Positions 18,095 to 27,597 are shown, counted from the stretch's first letter. The stretch is 64,000 bases of DNA from Magnetospirillum fulvum (GCF_900108475.1 NZ_FNWO01000003.1:62001-126000), one strand, 5' to 3'. The notes: a model not told the origin generated them from the sequence alone. Numbers and translations: made by a program.

Positions 18095-18802
18095 TTAACC
18101 GTTAAAGACGGGGGCGCTGTAGCTGTTCGATCCGAATACCGGGTGATCGGCGCGGATGAAGAACAGATGCATCTGCCACAGGACGCCGTCATTGGGGCGG
18201 AAAAGGGGCTCGCACATATCGACGCAGCGCAGGCCGTGACGTTCCATCCATTGGCACATCTCATGGAACATCAAGTTTTTGCCCTGCACGAAATTCAGAC
18301 GGAAATTATAAACTTCCATCATCACCAGATGGGTCTGGGCCAGGGTCTTCTCGGCTCCGGCCAGGATGTCCAACTCAACCCCATGGGTGTCGAACTTCAG
18401 GAAGAACGGGCCGGTCCAGCCGCGCTCGGCGGCTAGGCTGTCGATGGAGCGCGCCGGGACGGCGACCGATTCCTGAGTGACCTGCGACACGACCCCGCCG
18501 GTGGGGGCGGAGTTGAGAAAATGGACCACCCCGTCTTCGGCGGCGGCGGCGCAAATCTCGTAGGAGATGCCGGGGCTTTGAGCCACCTTTTGCAGATTCG
18601 GGATATGAACGTCTTGCGCCTCGATCAACAGCATTTCCGCGTCGGGGCATAAATTCTTCTGAATAAACTCGGAATCGCCGCCCGACCCGGCACCGATGCT
18701 GAAGGCGTGGCGAATGCCAAGCCGGTTTTTTTTCAAACGCTGGACAGCGCCAGCCAGGGTCAGATTACGTTGCAGGTCCATTCCTCGGCTCCGGTCGAAC
18801 AC
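18095..18802 (-). CDS. FkbM-family SAM-dependent methyltransferase
   Basis: A 235-residue methyltransferase. FSIGAGSGGDSEFI is the SAM-binding loop (variant of the usual IGAN), LIEAQ the acidic loop, and FFLKFDTHGVELDILAGAE the FkbM signature, with DTHG in place of DVEG. The start is the GTG at 18802; an ATG at 18781 is also possible. It probably O-methylates a sugar. It reads in the same direction as rfbA and rfbB, 58 bp downstream of rfbA, and could be the last gene of that operon. Confidence 0.82.
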   Translation of the reverse strand: MFDRSRGMDLQRNLTLAGAVQRLKKNRLGIRHAFSIGAGSGGDSEFIQKNLCPDAEMLLIEAQDVHIPNLQKVAQSPGISYEICAAAAEDGVVHFLNSAPTGGVVSQVTQESVAVPARSIDSLAAERGWTGPFFLKFDTHGVELDILAGAEKTLAQTHLVMMEVYNFRLNFVQGKNLMFHEMCQWMERHGLRCVDMCEPLFRPNDGVLWQMHLFFIRADHPVFGSNSYSAPVFNG

Positions 18803-18860
18803 GCCGCCCGGCGGGTCGCGGCGGCGTATGGGGGGATCAGCCCGTAAAAAAGCAAGGCTC

Positions 18861-19763
18861 TCACAGCGCCGGGTTAAATTCGCCCTCGGCCTGGGCCAAC
18901 TGGGCGAGATAGGCGCCGTAAGAGGATTTGGACTGAGCGCGTGCCAGCTCGCGCAATTGATCGAGGGCGATGTATCCCATGCGATAGGCGACCTCTTCCG
19001 GCGAGGCGATCTTCAGGCCCGTGCGCTCCTCGAACACGCGCACGAACTGGGTGGCTTCAAACAGGGATTCGGCGGTGCCGCTGTCCAGCCAGGCGCAGCC
19101 GCGCCCCATCAGTTCCACCCGCAATTGGCCGCGTTCGAGATAGACCCGGTTGACGTCGGTGATCTCCAACTCGCCCCGCGCCGAGGGCTTGAGGGCGGCG
19201 GCGATCTCCAGCACCTTTTGGTCATAGAAATAAAGGCCCGGCACCGCCCAGTGGGAGACCGGGTTCTGCGGCTTTTCCACCAGTTCCAGCGGCTGCCCGG
19301 CGCGGTCGAGGGTGACCACGCCGAAGCGCTCGGGATTGGCGACCCGATAGGCGAAGATGGTGGCCCCCTCGACGCGTTCCGCCGCCAGCCGCATCTGCTT
19401 GGGCAAGCCGCTGCCGTAGAGGATGTTGTCGCCCAGCATCAGGGCCACCCGATGGCCAGCGATGTCCTCCTCGGCGATGCGGAATGCCTGAGCGATGCCC
19501 TCGGGGCGGGCCTGGGGGCGATAGGTCAAGGTCAGACCCCACCGGCTCCCGTCGCCCAGAACTTGCCGGAACTGAGGTAGCGCGTCGGGGGTTGAGATCA
19601 GGGTGATGTCTCGCACGCCTGCCAGCATCAAAGCGGTCAGCGGATAATAGATCATCGGCTTGTCGTAAACGGCGAGCAGGTGTTTATTGACCGCCTGCGT
19701 CAGCGGATGTAGGCGGGTGCCGCTGCCGCCAGCCAGGAGAATGCCCTTGACCGAGGTGTTCAT
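18861..19763 (-). CDS. rfbA: Glucose-1-phosphate thymidylyltransferase
   Basis: A 300-residue RfbA/RmlA enzyme making dTDP-glucose from dTTP and glucose-1-phosphate. GILLAGGSGTRLHPLT is the nucleotide-binding loop, KHLLAVYDKPMIYYPL carries the substrate lysine, and LGDNILYG and EKPQNP are the usual downstream motifs. The ATG at 19763 has a GGGGG ribosome site five bases upstream (a second ATG is immediately before it). It is downstream of rfbB on the same strand with a 38-bp gap. With rfbB it feeds dTDP-4-keto-6-deoxyglucose. rfbC and rfbD are not in the window, so dTDP-rhamnose is not the obvious product here. Confidence 0.95.
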   Translation of the reverse strand: MNTSVKGILLAGGSGTRLHPLTQAVNKHLLAVYDKPMIYYPLTALMLAGVRDITLISTPDALPQFRQVLGDGSRWGLTLTYRPQARPEGIAQAFRIAEEDIAGHRVALMLGDNILYGSGLPKQMRLAAERVEGATIFAYRVANPERFGVVTLDRAGQPLELVEKPQNPVSHWAVPGLYFYDQKVLEIAAALKPSARGELEITDVNRVYLERGQLRVELMGRGCAWLDSGTAESLFEATQFVRVFEERTGLKIASPEEVAYRMGYIALDQLRELARAQSKSSYGAYLAQLAQAEGEFNPAL

Positions 19764-19801
19764 CATATCCCCCTGACCGCCCGAAATCTGCTGCCCCAAG
19801 C

Positions 19802-20842
19802 CTACCGACCCAGGCCCAAGCGCTGCCCCGAATGCATAATATCCGCCCACCAATTCCGGTTATCGAGGTACCAGCGGATAGTTTCACCTAACCCCGTTTC
19901 CAGGGTGCGGGTCGGCTTCCAGCCCAGATCGGAGCGTATCTTGCTGTCGTCTATGGCGTAGCGCCAATCATGGCCAGGCCGATCGGTTACGAAAGAGATC
20001 AGGCGACGGCGCGGCCCCGCGGGATCGGGGGCCAAGGCGTCAAGCAGGTCGCAGATGGTCTCGACCATGGCAAGATTGGTGCGCTCGGCACGGCCGCCGA
20101 CGTTATAGGTCTCGCCGGGGCGGCCGCGGAACAACACGGCGAGCAAAGCCTCCACATGGTCCTCGACAAACAGCCAGTCGCGCACATTGCTGCCCATGCC
20201 GTAGACCGGCAGAGCCCGCCCTTCCAGCCCGGCCAGCACCATGGTGGGTATCAGCTTTTCGGGGAATTGATAGGGGCCGTAATTGTTGGAACAATTGGTC
20301 ACCAAGACCGGCAAGCCGTAGGTGTGGTGCCAGGCCCGAACGAAATGATCAGAGCCGGCCTTGCTCGCCGAATAGGGCGAATTGGGCTTGTACGGCGTAT
20401 CCTCGCGGAACAGGTCGGTTTCACCCAGACTGCCGAAGACTTCGTCGGTCGAGACGTGCAGGAAGCGGAAGGCCGCTTTGGCGTCGCCGTCGAGGCCGTT
20501 CCAATAGGAGCGGGCGCATTCCAGCAAGGTGACGGTGCCGACCACATTGGTCATGACGAAGACGAGCGGGCCGTCCACCGAACGGTCCACATGGGATTCG
20601 GCGGCCAAATGCAGCACCGCCTCAGGGGTGAAATCGGCGAAGGCCGCGCCCATGGCCGCCGCGTCGCAGATATCGGCCTGAAGAAAGCGATAATTCGGGC
20701 GGTCCGCCACAGACGTCAGCGACGACAGGCGACCGGCATAGGTTAGCTTGTCGATATTCAGCACCTCGTGACCGTCGCCCACGAGCCGCCGTACCACCGC
20801 CGAGCCGATGAAGCCGGCTCCCCCTGTGACGAGGATTCGCAT
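19802..20842 (-). CDS. rfbB: dTDP-glucose 4,6-dehydratase
   Basis: A 346-residue extended [11 protein letters not shown] is at residues 6-13, the TDE catalytic motif is in [12 protein letters not shown], and Tyr/Lys are in [27 protein letters not shown] is diagnostic of RfbB/RmlB. It converts dTDP-glucose to dTDP-4-keto-6-deoxyglucose. The ATG at 20842 (MRILVTGG) is chosen; the frame is open further upstream but that extension is low-complexity and would run into the neighbouring methyltransferase. It sits between a methyltransferase and rfbA in one leftward block. Confidence 0.95.
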   Translation of the reverse strand: MRILVTGGAGFIGSAVVRRLVGDGHEVLNIDKLTYAGRLSSLTSVADRPNYRFLQADICDAAAMGAAFADFTPEAVLHLAAESHVDRSVDGPLVFVMTNVVGTVTLLECARSYWNGLDGDAKAAFRFLHVSTDEVFGSLGETDLFREDTPYKPNSPYSASKAGSDHFVRAWHHTYGLPVLVTNCSNNYGPYQFPEKLIPTMVLAGLEGRALPVYGMGSNVRDWLFVEDHVEALLAVLFRGRPGETYNVGGRAERTNLAMVETICDLLDALAPDPAGPRRRLISFVTDRPGHDWRYAIDDSKIRSDLGWKPTRTLETGLGETIRWYLDNRNWWADIMHSGQRLGLGR

Positions 20843-20856
20843 CGTTCGCCTCGCCC

Positions 20857-21600
20857 TCAGCCCTGAAGATCTGGTCGGCGCGCCACCACCAGAAGCGACA
20901 CGCCGAAGGGCGGCCGCAGAAGGGGGGCAAGCGCCACGTCCACGCCGAACACCAGCCCCAGCAGGCGGTTCAGCCACGGCGTGTTCAGAGTGAGCTCGCT
21001 ACGCGGCGTCGCCTTGGATGCCACCAGCAGCTTACGCGCCGCCAGGATGGGCAGGAATAGCAGGAAATTGAAGTGAAAGCCGTGTTCGACCTCCAACCCG
21101 GCCTGTTGAAGCATGGCGCGGAATTCCGCCATCTGATAGCGCCGCTGATGCAGCGCCACCTCGTCGCCATGGCCCCACAGGGCGCGGAAGGCGGGTACGG
21201 TCAGCAGCACCTTTCCCCCAGGCTTGAGGACGCGGACGATCTCGGCTACCGCCCCGTCGTCGTCGTCGATATGTTCAAGCACGTCGGTGCACAACACCAG
21301 ATCAAGGGTGCCATCGGAAAAAGGCATGTTCAAGGTATCGCCCTGAATCAGCCAGTCGTGCCCGTTCTGGCGGCAATAGGCCAGGGCGTCGGCGCTGAAA
21401 TCGAGGCCGATCGGGTGGCTGAAGCCGCAATCGCGCAACAGGTTGAGATTTCCGCCAGAGCATGTGCCCGCGTCCAACACTAAAGCTGCATGTGGCAGCT
21501 TCATGTTCACAATGGTGTTCTTGATCAGACTGCGCCGGGCGACGTACCACCAGTGCCACTTCTGCGCCGCTGCCTCGGCATCATAGGCCGCAAGCTCCAT
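20857..21600 (-). CDS. Class I SAM-dependent methyltransferase
   Basis: A 247-residue Methyltransf_11-type protein. [15 protein letters not shown] is the SAM loop, GLDFSADAL the acidic strand, and [21 protein letters not shown] plus [13 protein letters not shown] complete the fold. The C-terminal third contains two hydrophobic stretches ([29 protein letters not shown]), so it may be membrane-associated. It lies 3 nt downstream of the GT2 at 21604, and that gene's lipid-linked style fits a membrane-bound substrate. The precise target is unknown. Confidence 0.83.
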   Translation of the reverse strand: MELAAYDAEAAAQKWHWWYVARRSLIKNTIVNMKLPHAALVLDAGTCSGGNLNLLRDCGFSHPIGLDFSADALAYCRQNGHDWLIQGDTLNMPFSDGTLDLVLCTDVLEHIDDDDGAVAEIVRVLKPGGKVLLTVPAFRALWGHGDEVALHQRRYQMAEFRAMLQQAGLEVEHGFHFNFLLFLPILAARKLLVASKATPRSELTLNTPWLNRLLGLVFGVDVALAPLLRPPFGVSLLVVARRPDLQG

Positions 21601-21603
21601 CGC

Positions 21604-22566
21604 CTATTTCGCTCCCTGAATTGTATCGTCGGCTTGGCGGACGAAGGATTCGATCACCGCTTCCGGCCGCTTGCAGGTGACCGCCACCAACTGCCAGACG
21701 TATTCGCCGATCAGACCAAGGAATAGGGTGTTGATGCCGCCGAACAACAGCACCAGGAATACGATGGTCGTCCATCCCTGCACCGGATTGCCGAAGAATA
21801 GAGCATATCCCAACAGCAGCAGCGCATAAAGGATGCTAAGGACACAAATTGCCGAGCCGACATAGATGCCCACCTTGATCGGCCAACTGGTGAAGGAGAA
21901 TAGCGTTCCCAGCAGCAGGTCCACCTTGCGGAACCATGTCCACTGGGACTTGCCCTTCTCGCGCTTGGCCCGGGTATAAGGCAGGCGCACCGTGCGATAG
22001 CCGAAATACGCGAAGGACACGAAGATGTTGATGTGTGCCTGGCTACAGGTCAGCACATCATCCACCAGTTTGCGGTCCACCAAGCAGAAATCGTAGCCGC
22101 CGGGAGGAATGCTGGGCGACACGACCTTGACCGTGGTGCGCCAGAACAGGTTGGACAGGAACACCGAATGCCGACTTTCGAACCGTTCGACCCGTTCGCC
22201 CATCACCAGCAGGGCGCCATTCTCCCATTCGCGGATCATGTCCACGAACATTTCGCAAGGATCCTGGAGATCGGCCGAGATGATGCCGACACAATCTCCG
22301 CGCGCCTTTTGCAGCCCGACATTGAGGGCGGCAATCTGCCCGAAATTGCGGGTCAGCTTGACGACGCTGATCAAGTCCGGGTAGCGCCGCTGGAAATCGC
22401 ACAGGATCGCATAGGACGGGTCGCGCGACCCGTCCTCGACGAAGAGCAGTTCCAGTTGGTAATTGGGCAACCTATCCCGCAAGGCCACCAATTGAGGGAT
22501 GGTGTCGGGCAGGTTCAGAGCGTTCTCATACACCGGCACGACGATGGAGAAGACCTTGTCGCTCAT
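21604..22566 (-). CDS. DPM1/ArnC-type membrane GT2 glycosyltransferase
   Basis: A 320-residue glycosyltransferase. The N-terminal GT-A domain has SIVVPVYENALNLPDTI, LLFVEDGSRD, LTRNFGQIAALNVGL and ISADLQDPCEMF (the DxD-like ADLQDP), all typical of polyprenyl-phosphate sugar transferases. Two C-terminal membrane segments are at about residues 230-255 and 265-295, ending in a short cytoplasmic tail. It probably loads a sugar onto undecaprenyl phosphate for later use at the outer face of the inner membrane. It is within the leftward block between the radical SAM gene and the methyltransferase. Confidence 0.87.
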   Translation of the reverse strand: MSDKVFSIVVPVYENALNLPDTIPQLVALRDRLPNYQLELLFVEDGSRDPSYAILCDFQRRYPDLISVVKLTRNFGQIAALNVGLQKARGDCVGIISADLQDPCEMFVDMIREWENGALLVMGERVERFESRHSVFLSNLFWRTTVKVVSPSIPPGGYDFCLVDRKLVDDVLTCSQAHINIFVSFAYFGYRTVRLPYTRAKREKGKSQWTWFRKVDLLLGTLFSFTSWPIKVGIYVGSAICVLSILYALLLLGYALFFGNPVQGWTTIVFLVLLFGGINTLFLGLIGEYVWQLVAVTCKRPEAVIESFVRQADDTIQGAK

Positions 22567-22582
22567 GGGACCAGTCCTTGCG

Positions 22583-23560
22583 TCACGAAGCGGAAGCGCG
22601 TTCCATGATCGCCATGTAGTTCTGCCCCTCGCCCGGCCACCGGATCACCGACCAGTCGGGGCATTTGCCGCAGAAGGGATGATTGGCGTAGTCGCTGGCC
22701 CGATGAGCTTGGCGCAGTGCCTCCAACTTTTGTCCCTGCCACACTTGCTGCACCGTCGAATTTTCGATGCTGCCGATATTGGCCTCGTGCAGCCAGTCGG
22801 CGGGGCAGAATGAGAACTGGCCATCCGGCTTGAGGACCAGCCGCTCCCATGGATACAGACAGGGACGGCGTTCCTTCGGCGCCTGGGCCCACATCTGAGC
22901 CGTCATATCGGGGACGCTGCCGGCGCAGGAATGTTGGATGCGGAGCACCACGTCGTCGGCGCCCTCGGCCTCCCAGAAGGCCTTGAACGGCTCGGCCTCG
23001 CGATCGTTGAGCGGCTGGCGCACGAAGCTGACCATGACGCGGACGTTATAGCCACCCTCGCGCTTCAGGCGGATCAGCTCGCGAATATTGGCCTGGGCGA
23101 CCGCCAGATCGCCCTTGACCCGGATCTTGGCGTAAGTGTCGGGGTCGTGGGCGTCGAGGCTGATGTCGATCACCGTCACGCCGGCATCAAGCAGTGCCCG
23201 CGCGCGATTTTCTACCATCAGCAGACCGTTGGTGGTCACGTTCACCGGCAAGCCGGTGCGTTTGACGGCATAAGCGACCATCTCGGGCAGCTTGGGATGC
23301 AGCAGCGGCTCGCCATCGCCGGTATAACGCAGGAAACGGCAATGCCCTTTGCCGACCGTGGCGACCTCGTCAATCATGCGGTCGTGCCACTCTACGTTCA
23401 AATGGCGGCGGTTGGCACCCTTGATCTTGGTCACGGTTTCATAGGGACAGTGGGTGCACGCGAGATTGCAAAATTCGGTGACATCCACATTTATCTGGGA
23501 CGGAAATTCCGAACTCAGATAGTCGCCAAAGGTTCCCGCGGCGACAGCATTCGCAGTCAT
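22583..23560 (-). CDS. Radical SAM protein with SPASM-like C-terminus
   Basis: A 325-residue radical SAM enzyme. CNLACTHC (Cys31, Cys35, Cys38) binds the 4Fe-4S cluster that cleaves S-adenosylmethionine. TGDGEPLLHP is the GGEP-like SAM motif. The C-terminal part has PCLYPWERLVLKPDGQFSFC and NHPFCGKCPDW, a SPASM/Twitch pattern that would hold an auxiliary cluster. Its reaction is unknown; in glycan loci such enzymes can dehydrogenate, epimerise or deoxygenate sugars, or methylate. It is directly upstream of the lipid-carrier GT2 (16-bp gap) and 4 bp downstream of the WbqC-like gene. Confidence 0.85.
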   Translation of the reverse strand: MTANAVAAGTFGDYLSSEFPSQINVDVTEFCNLACTHCPYETVTKIKGANRRHLNVEWHDRMIDEVATVGKGHCRFLRYTGDGEPLLHPKLPEMVAYAVKRTGLPVNVTTNGLLMVENRARALLDAGVTVIDISLDAHDPDTYAKIRVKGDLAVAQANIRELIRLKREGGYNVRVMVSFVRQPLNDREAEPFKAFWEAEGADDVVLRIQHSCAGSVPDMTAQMWAQAPKERRPCLYPWERLVLKPDGQFSFCPADWLHEANIGSIENSTVQQVWQGQKLEALRQAHRASDYANHPFCGKCPDWSVIRWPGEGQNYMAIMERASAS

Positions 23561-23564
23561 CGAA

Positions 23565-24296
23565 TCAAGACTCCCCTGCGTATTTCAAATATCGGCGTGA
23601 ATTGTTGCCCACGTTCAAAAGCAAATCCAACACGGAAACCGTATGGGTGAATTCACCGTGGCGCTGTGGATAGCAGAGATAGCCGGAATAGTCCATCCAT
23701 TCGACACGGATACCCGCCGACAAAAACCTCTCTTCATCCAGATAGGCGCGGGCCGCCGGGCCGCTTAGATAGGTGTCCGCCCCCGCAGCCACGCACAGTT
23801 CCACCAAGCGGTCGGTAGGGTCGGCGGCATCCATGACGGCCACAGGCAGCAGATCGGTGGACCAAAACAATTGGGTATTCAGTCCCAGAAATTCACAAAT
23901 AGAAGTAATAAAAAGACGGTTTACTGCGCTCAGCTGATCCATGTCTCGGCACAGTTCGTAAAGCTCCCGCAGGCGAGGGGCAAAGTCATTAAACCCGGCC
24001 GCTTTTCCATAGGCCCGCTCAATGCTTGTCCAGTGCTTGTCCGGCCAAAAGCGGTTCGCGACCATGACCTCGGAAATACGCTGTTCGCCCTTGTGCTCCA
24101 CGGGAATGGTAAGCCACAGCTCACCATTGGCGGTCTTGATCTTGTTACGGTTGCGCCAATCTCTCTTCGTGTATTGCACGTTATCGAACAGGATGAACTT
24201 GTCCGACCGCGCGATGATGTCGAAATATCCCTTCCACGGGATGTAATTCGACTGAAGAATGGCGACAATGCAAGATTTAGCGTGGCGGGAGGACAT
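23565..24296 (-). CDS. WbqC-like family protein (intact copy)
   Basis: A 243-residue member of the WbqC family, found in O-antigen and other sugar loci. It shows the hallmark SNYIPWKGYFDIIA, FILFDNVQYTKRDWRNRN, LTIPVEHK, and WSTDLL segments near the middle. Biochemical function of the family is not settled; it is thought to be an acyltransferase or amide-forming enzyme of sugar modification. The ATG at 24296 (MSSRHAK) is chosen. A decayed second copy lies inverted at 39890-40520, and the homology between the two includes about 95 bp upstream of this start. It leads the leftward block with the radical SAM gene. Confidence 0.85.
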   Translation of the reverse strand: MSSRHAKSCIVAILQSNYIPWKGYFDIIARSDKFILFDNVQYTKRDWRNRNKIKTANGELWLTIPVEHKGEQRISEVMVANRFWPDKHWTSIERAYGKAAGFNDFAPRLRELYELCRDMDQLSAVNRLFITSICEFLGLNTQLFWSTDLLPVAVMDAADPTDRLVELCVAAGADTYLSGPAARAYLDEERFLSAGIRVEWMDYSGYLCYPQRHGEFTHTVSVLDLLLNVGNNSRRYLKYAGES

Positions 24297-24390
24297 GAAT
24301 TTCAGTCCGATGCGGCACGACCTTGCCGGTGATGCCGGGTGGGGTGAAAACGGCTGTGCCGCATTTACCATTTCCCAGAGCCTCCGCGCA
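24296..24390. repeat. Inverted duplication, arm A (upstream of WbqC-like gene)
   Basis: These bases upstream of the intact WbqC-like gene match, as reverse complement, the region 39812-39890 upstream of the pseudogene copy. Shared blocks include GACCTTGCCGGTGATGCCGG and TTTACCATTTCCCAGAGCC. The similarity stops near CCTCCGC at 24390. With the gene itself, the inverted repeat pair is about 700 bp per arm, separated by about 15.5 kb. Confidence 0.8.
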
Positions 24391-24875
24391 AATGGACACT
24401 TCCGGAAACTGGTGTACTGGCGAAAATTATGATTCCGTCGATCAAGGCGATGGGCGTGACCGGCATCTCGAAAAGCCAGGTCTCGATCGGCGCCATCCTC
24501 CTCAAACGGAATGACGAATGGGCCGTCCAGAGAGTCCGCGACATGACCATGGAATTCGTCACCCCCTTCGGCGATGACCCCATCACCAGCTTGCTGCCCG
24601 TCGCGGCAGCCTGATCAAACCGATCAAATCTGCCGGAGATCAAACGGCGAAACCGCTGTTACATCACTCGGCGGGACATGATCGAACGGGGTGGACCATA
24701 CATTTTCAGTGGGATCGTTGAAATCCGGCGACGCTTCCGCTACTTTGCGTGTCGGTGAAATCGTATCTTCCGAACCATGAAATCTTCTTTTCAGCTACCC
24801 GCCATCGCCTTCACCCCACCCACTCGCCCAAAGCGGCTGCCGCCGTGGCGACGCAACACGAAGGGGAGTTGACCG
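24391..24875. other. Gene-free stretch around IS256 fragment
   Basis: Apart from the transposase remnant at 24429-24614 and its right flank, no gene is visible. The stretch 24700-24875 is the leader of the GT2 gene at 24876; a purine-rich AAGGGGAG ribosome site lies just before that ATG. No clear promoter could be assigned. Confidence 0.5.
24429..24690 (+). pseudogene. IS256-family transposase fragment with right end
   Basis: A short frame (61 residues, 24429-24614) reads KAMGVTGISKSQVS, a piece from the middle of IS256 transposases, joined directly to IGAILLKRNDEWAVQRV and a PITSLLPVAAA ending, which is the extreme C-terminus of the same family. About 200 intervening residues, including the catalytic acidic residues, are missing, so it is an internally deleted dead element. 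The following sequence (CGGAGATCAA, TTACATCACTC) resembles an IS256 terminal region and matches 9577-9620. The left end is not recognisable. Confidence 0.7.
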
Positions 24876-25823
24876 ATGACTGTGGCCGAGGCCCAATTGG
24901 CCGTGGTGGTCGGAACTTATAATCGCCTCGACCAGCTTCGCGCACTGCTGGACAGCATCGAGCGACAGAGCCATACGCCCTACGAGGTTCACGTTTCCGA
25001 CGCGGGTTCGACCGATGGCACGGTGGAATGGCTGCGTGAAATGGCTGACCGTGACGCACGCATCCGCCCCTACTTCGAACAGGAACGTCGCGGTCAGGCG
25101 GCGGCCCTGAATGCTGTCTTCGCAACCCTGAGCACGCCCTGGGTATGTTGGCTGAGCGATGACAATATCGTGGTCGAGGGGGGGCTGGACATCGCTGTTG
25201 CTGCGCTTGCCGCCGATGCCAGCCTCGGCATGGTCGGACTGAAAGTACGCGACCTCCGCGGTCCCTTCACCGCTGCCCCCTATATCGGTGGCATCACCGG
25301 CACCGGCATCCTCAACATTAACCAGGGCATGTTGCCGACCCGGCTGCTGCAAGATTTGGGCGGATTCAGCACGGAATTCCGCGACTATGGCATTGATGCC
25401 GATTTGACCACCCGGGTTCTGCTGGCCGGGCGCGGAGTCGCCATGACTCGGCAAGTCTGTATCCACCACAACCGAAATTGGCCGGAGCAAGGTAGCCCAG
25501 GCGGGGAGCGAATGGCTGCGCTCAATCATCGCTACAAAGCTCTGTATATGCGGACTTACGGCCCATTGCTGGGGCGTGACACAGTCTGGCTGCTGCGGCG
25601 AGCGGCGTGGAAGTGTCTGCGGATGGTTATGGCCGGTCGTCTGTCGCTGGACAACCCCCGCCCGGTTCTTGGCCGCCTAGTCCGTGATTGGCATAACATG
25701 ATTACTGGTCGCTTCATCGACCTGCGAGCGGAGTTGGCCAACGGTGACCGCCCGCTGCATCTGGTGCAACGGTGTCCGACGCGCTGGTGCGGTGCTGCCA
25801 ACACCCCTCCGCTGTCCCCCTAG
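24876..25823 (+). CDS. GT2 family glycosyltransferase (paralogue of 28589-29539)
   Basis: A 315-residue GT-A enzyme. VVVGTYNRLDQLRAL opens the catalytic domain, then SDAGSTDGTVEWL, and CWLSDDNIVV supplies the metal-binding acidic pair. The central segment APYIGGITGTGILNINQGML and FRDYGIDADLT are shared almost word for word with the protein at 28589. AAGGGGAG eight bases before the ATG is a strong ribosome site. It opens the rightward block that continues to manC after about 290 bp. The acceptor is unknown. Confidence 0.86.
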   Translation: MTVAEAQLAVVVGTYNRLDQLRALLDSIERQSHTPYEVHVSDAGSTDGTVEWLREMADRDARIRPYFEQERRGQAAALNAVFATLSTPWVCWLSDDNIVVEGGLDIAVAALAADASLGMVGLKVRDLRGPFTAAPYIGGITGTGILNINQGMLPTRLLQDLGGFSTEFRDYGIDADLTTRVLLAGRGVAMTRQVCIHHNRNWPEQGSPGGERMAALNHRYKALYMRTYGPLLGRDTVWLLRRAAWKCLRMVMAGRLSLDNPRPVLGRLVRDWHNMITGRFIDLRAELANGDRPLHLVQRCPTRWCGAANTPPLSP

Positions 25824-26116
25824 GAGGCGAAACGCCTGCCGCGCGAGGGCGGCTGAGCGGACGCCAAGCCCCTGCTTTTGAATCCTTGATCCCGTGCGAA
25901 TATAGCCTTAAAAGATGACGCTCACGAGACAGACGATGCAGAGACCTCTCGCGAGGTCAGTCTGGCCATGGCAAGATAATCCAGTCGTACGGTGGTCGCC
26001 TCGCCCATGATCGGTAACTCTTGTCTCAAGGCTTGGGGCGGGTTCCCACCGCCGATATCGAAAATTTGCAGGCCTAGTCGCCGTCAGGCCGACGGATGCG
26101 AAGGAGTTTTCCTGCC
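25824..26116. promoter_or_regulatory. Intergenic region before manC
   Basis: This 293-bp gap between the GT2 and manC contains a small AGGCG-AAA-CGCCT hairpin right at the GT2 stop and a CCTCTCGCGAGG palindrome near 25941. It is long enough to hold the promoter for the manC-gmd-fcl-exporter run, but I could not place confident -35/-10 boxes. AAGGAG at 26101 is the manC ribosome site. Confidence 0.35.
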
Positions 26117-27574
26117 ATGGCTGATTTTCCGATCTTCCCCGTCATTCTCTCGGGCGGAGTAGGCAGTCGCTTATGGCCCATTTCCCGCGTCTCTCGCCCC
26201 AAGCAATTGCTGCCGCTGTGCTCGGACCATTCGATGCTAGTCGAGACGGCACTGCGGCTGTCGGGCATGCCGCCGATCGTGGTGTGCAGCCATGCCCACC
26301 GCTTCATGCTCGGCGAGCAGATGCGTGCCGCCGACATCCACCCACAGGCTATCTTGCTTGAACCTATGGGGCGCAACACCGCCGCCGCCGTGGCAGTGGC
26401 CGCCCATTGTGCGTTGGAGGCCGACCCTCAGGCCCTCCTGCTGGTCATGCCTTCGGACCATGTGATTATGGACACGGCGTCCTTCCGCGATGCGGTGGCC
26501 ACGGCCGCCCCGGCCGCTGCGCAAGGGCGCATGGTCACCTTTGGCATCACGCCGACCCGCCCGGAAACCGGCTACGGTTATATTAAACATGCGGCGCCCC
26601 TGCCTGGACTGGACGGAGTGCTGGCGGTTGATAGCTTCGTGGAAAAGCCCGATGCCGAGACGGCGGCCCGCTATCTTGCCGATGGTGGATATGTGTGGAA
26701 CGCTGGTATTTTCCTGTTTTCGGCGCGCGGGGTGCTCGACGAACTGGCGCGCCACGCGCCTTCCGTATTTGAGGCCACCAACCGCGCCTGGGATGCGGCG
26801 GAACGCGATTTCGACTTTCTGCATTTGGCAGCTGACGCCTTTGCCGCCTGTCCGTCGGTGTCGGTGGACGTCGCTTTGATGGAAAAGACGGACAAAGCCG
26901 CCGTGGTGCCGGTCGATATGGGGTGGAGCGACGTGGGCGCGTGGGATACTTTGTGGGAGATCGGGGCCAAGGACGAGGGCGGCAATGTCCTGGTCGGCGA
27001 CGTGGTGTCCGAGGATCTGCGCAATAGCTATGTCCGTTCCGAAGGAGGACGTCTGATCGCCGTGATCGGTCTAGCGGATGTCGTGGTGGTCGGCACCGAC
27101 GATGCTGTGCTGGTCACCGATCGCGCCCACGCCCAGGACGTCAAAAAGCTGGTCGATCGAATGCACAGCGAAGGCCGCAAGGAACCCACCGATCATTCCA
27201 CTGTTTATCGGCCCTGGGGCAGCTATCGCACCGTCGATATGGGCGATCGCTTCCTGGTCAAGCAGATCGTGGTCGCGCCTAAGGCCGCCCTGTCGCTCCA
27301 ATACCACCATCATCGCGCCGAACACTGGATCGTCGTGGAAGGCACGGCGCGTGTTATCTGTGGTGACGAATCGTTCCTGCTGCGGGAGAATGAAAGCACC
27401 TACATCCCCATTGGCCGCTGCCATCGACTAGAAAATCCCGGCTTGGTGCCGCTTCGGCTGATCGAGGTTCAGTCGGGTGGCTATCTTGGCGAGGACGATA
27501 TCGTAAGGGTCGAGGACCGTTACGGTCGGGCCGCGGCGAACGATCATAAGGACAAGGCGACCGAGGTCGTTTGA
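26117..27574 (+). CDS. manC: Mannose-1-phosphate guanylyltransferase / mannose-6-phosphate isomerase
   Basis: A 485-residue bifunctional type II enzyme. The N-terminal pyrophosphorylase has VILSGGVGSRLWPISR, PKQLLPL and FVEKPD; the central domain has VVVGTDDAVLV. The C-terminal cupin isomerase domain (about 365-470) contains RPWGSYRTVD, HHHRAEHWIVVEGTA and ENESTYIPIGRCHRLENP. It makes GDP-mannose, the precursor for the downstream gmd and fcl. The ATG at 26117 has AAGGAG ten bases upstream. It overlaps the frame of the next gene only if that gene's upstream TTG is used. No phosphomannomutase is present in the window. Confidence 0.94.
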   Translation: MADFPIFPVILSGGVGSRLWPISRVSRPKQLLPLCSDHSMLVETALRLSGMPPIVVCSHAHRFMLGEQMRAADIHPQAILLEPMGRNTAAAVAVAAHCALEADPQALLLVMPSDHVIMDTASFRDAVATAAPAAAQGRMVTFGITPTRPETGYGYIKHAAPLPGLDGVLAVDSFVEKPDAETAARYLADGGYVWNAGIFLFSARGVLDELARHAPSVFEATNRAWDAAERDFDFLHLAADAFAACPSVSVDVALMEKTDKAAVVPVDMGWSDVGAWDTLWEIGAKDEGGNVLVGDVVSEDLRNSYVRSEGGRLIAVIGLADVVVVGTDDAVLVTDRAHAQDVKKLVDRMHSEGRKEPTDHSTVYRPWGSYRTVDMGDRFLVKQIVVAPKAALSLQYHHHRAEHWIVVEGTARVICGDESFLLRENESTYIPIGRCHRLENPGLVPLRLIEVQSGGYLGEDDIVRVEDRYGRAAANDHKDKATEVV

Positions 27575-27597
27575 CCCGGCGCCCGGACATCCTGCCC

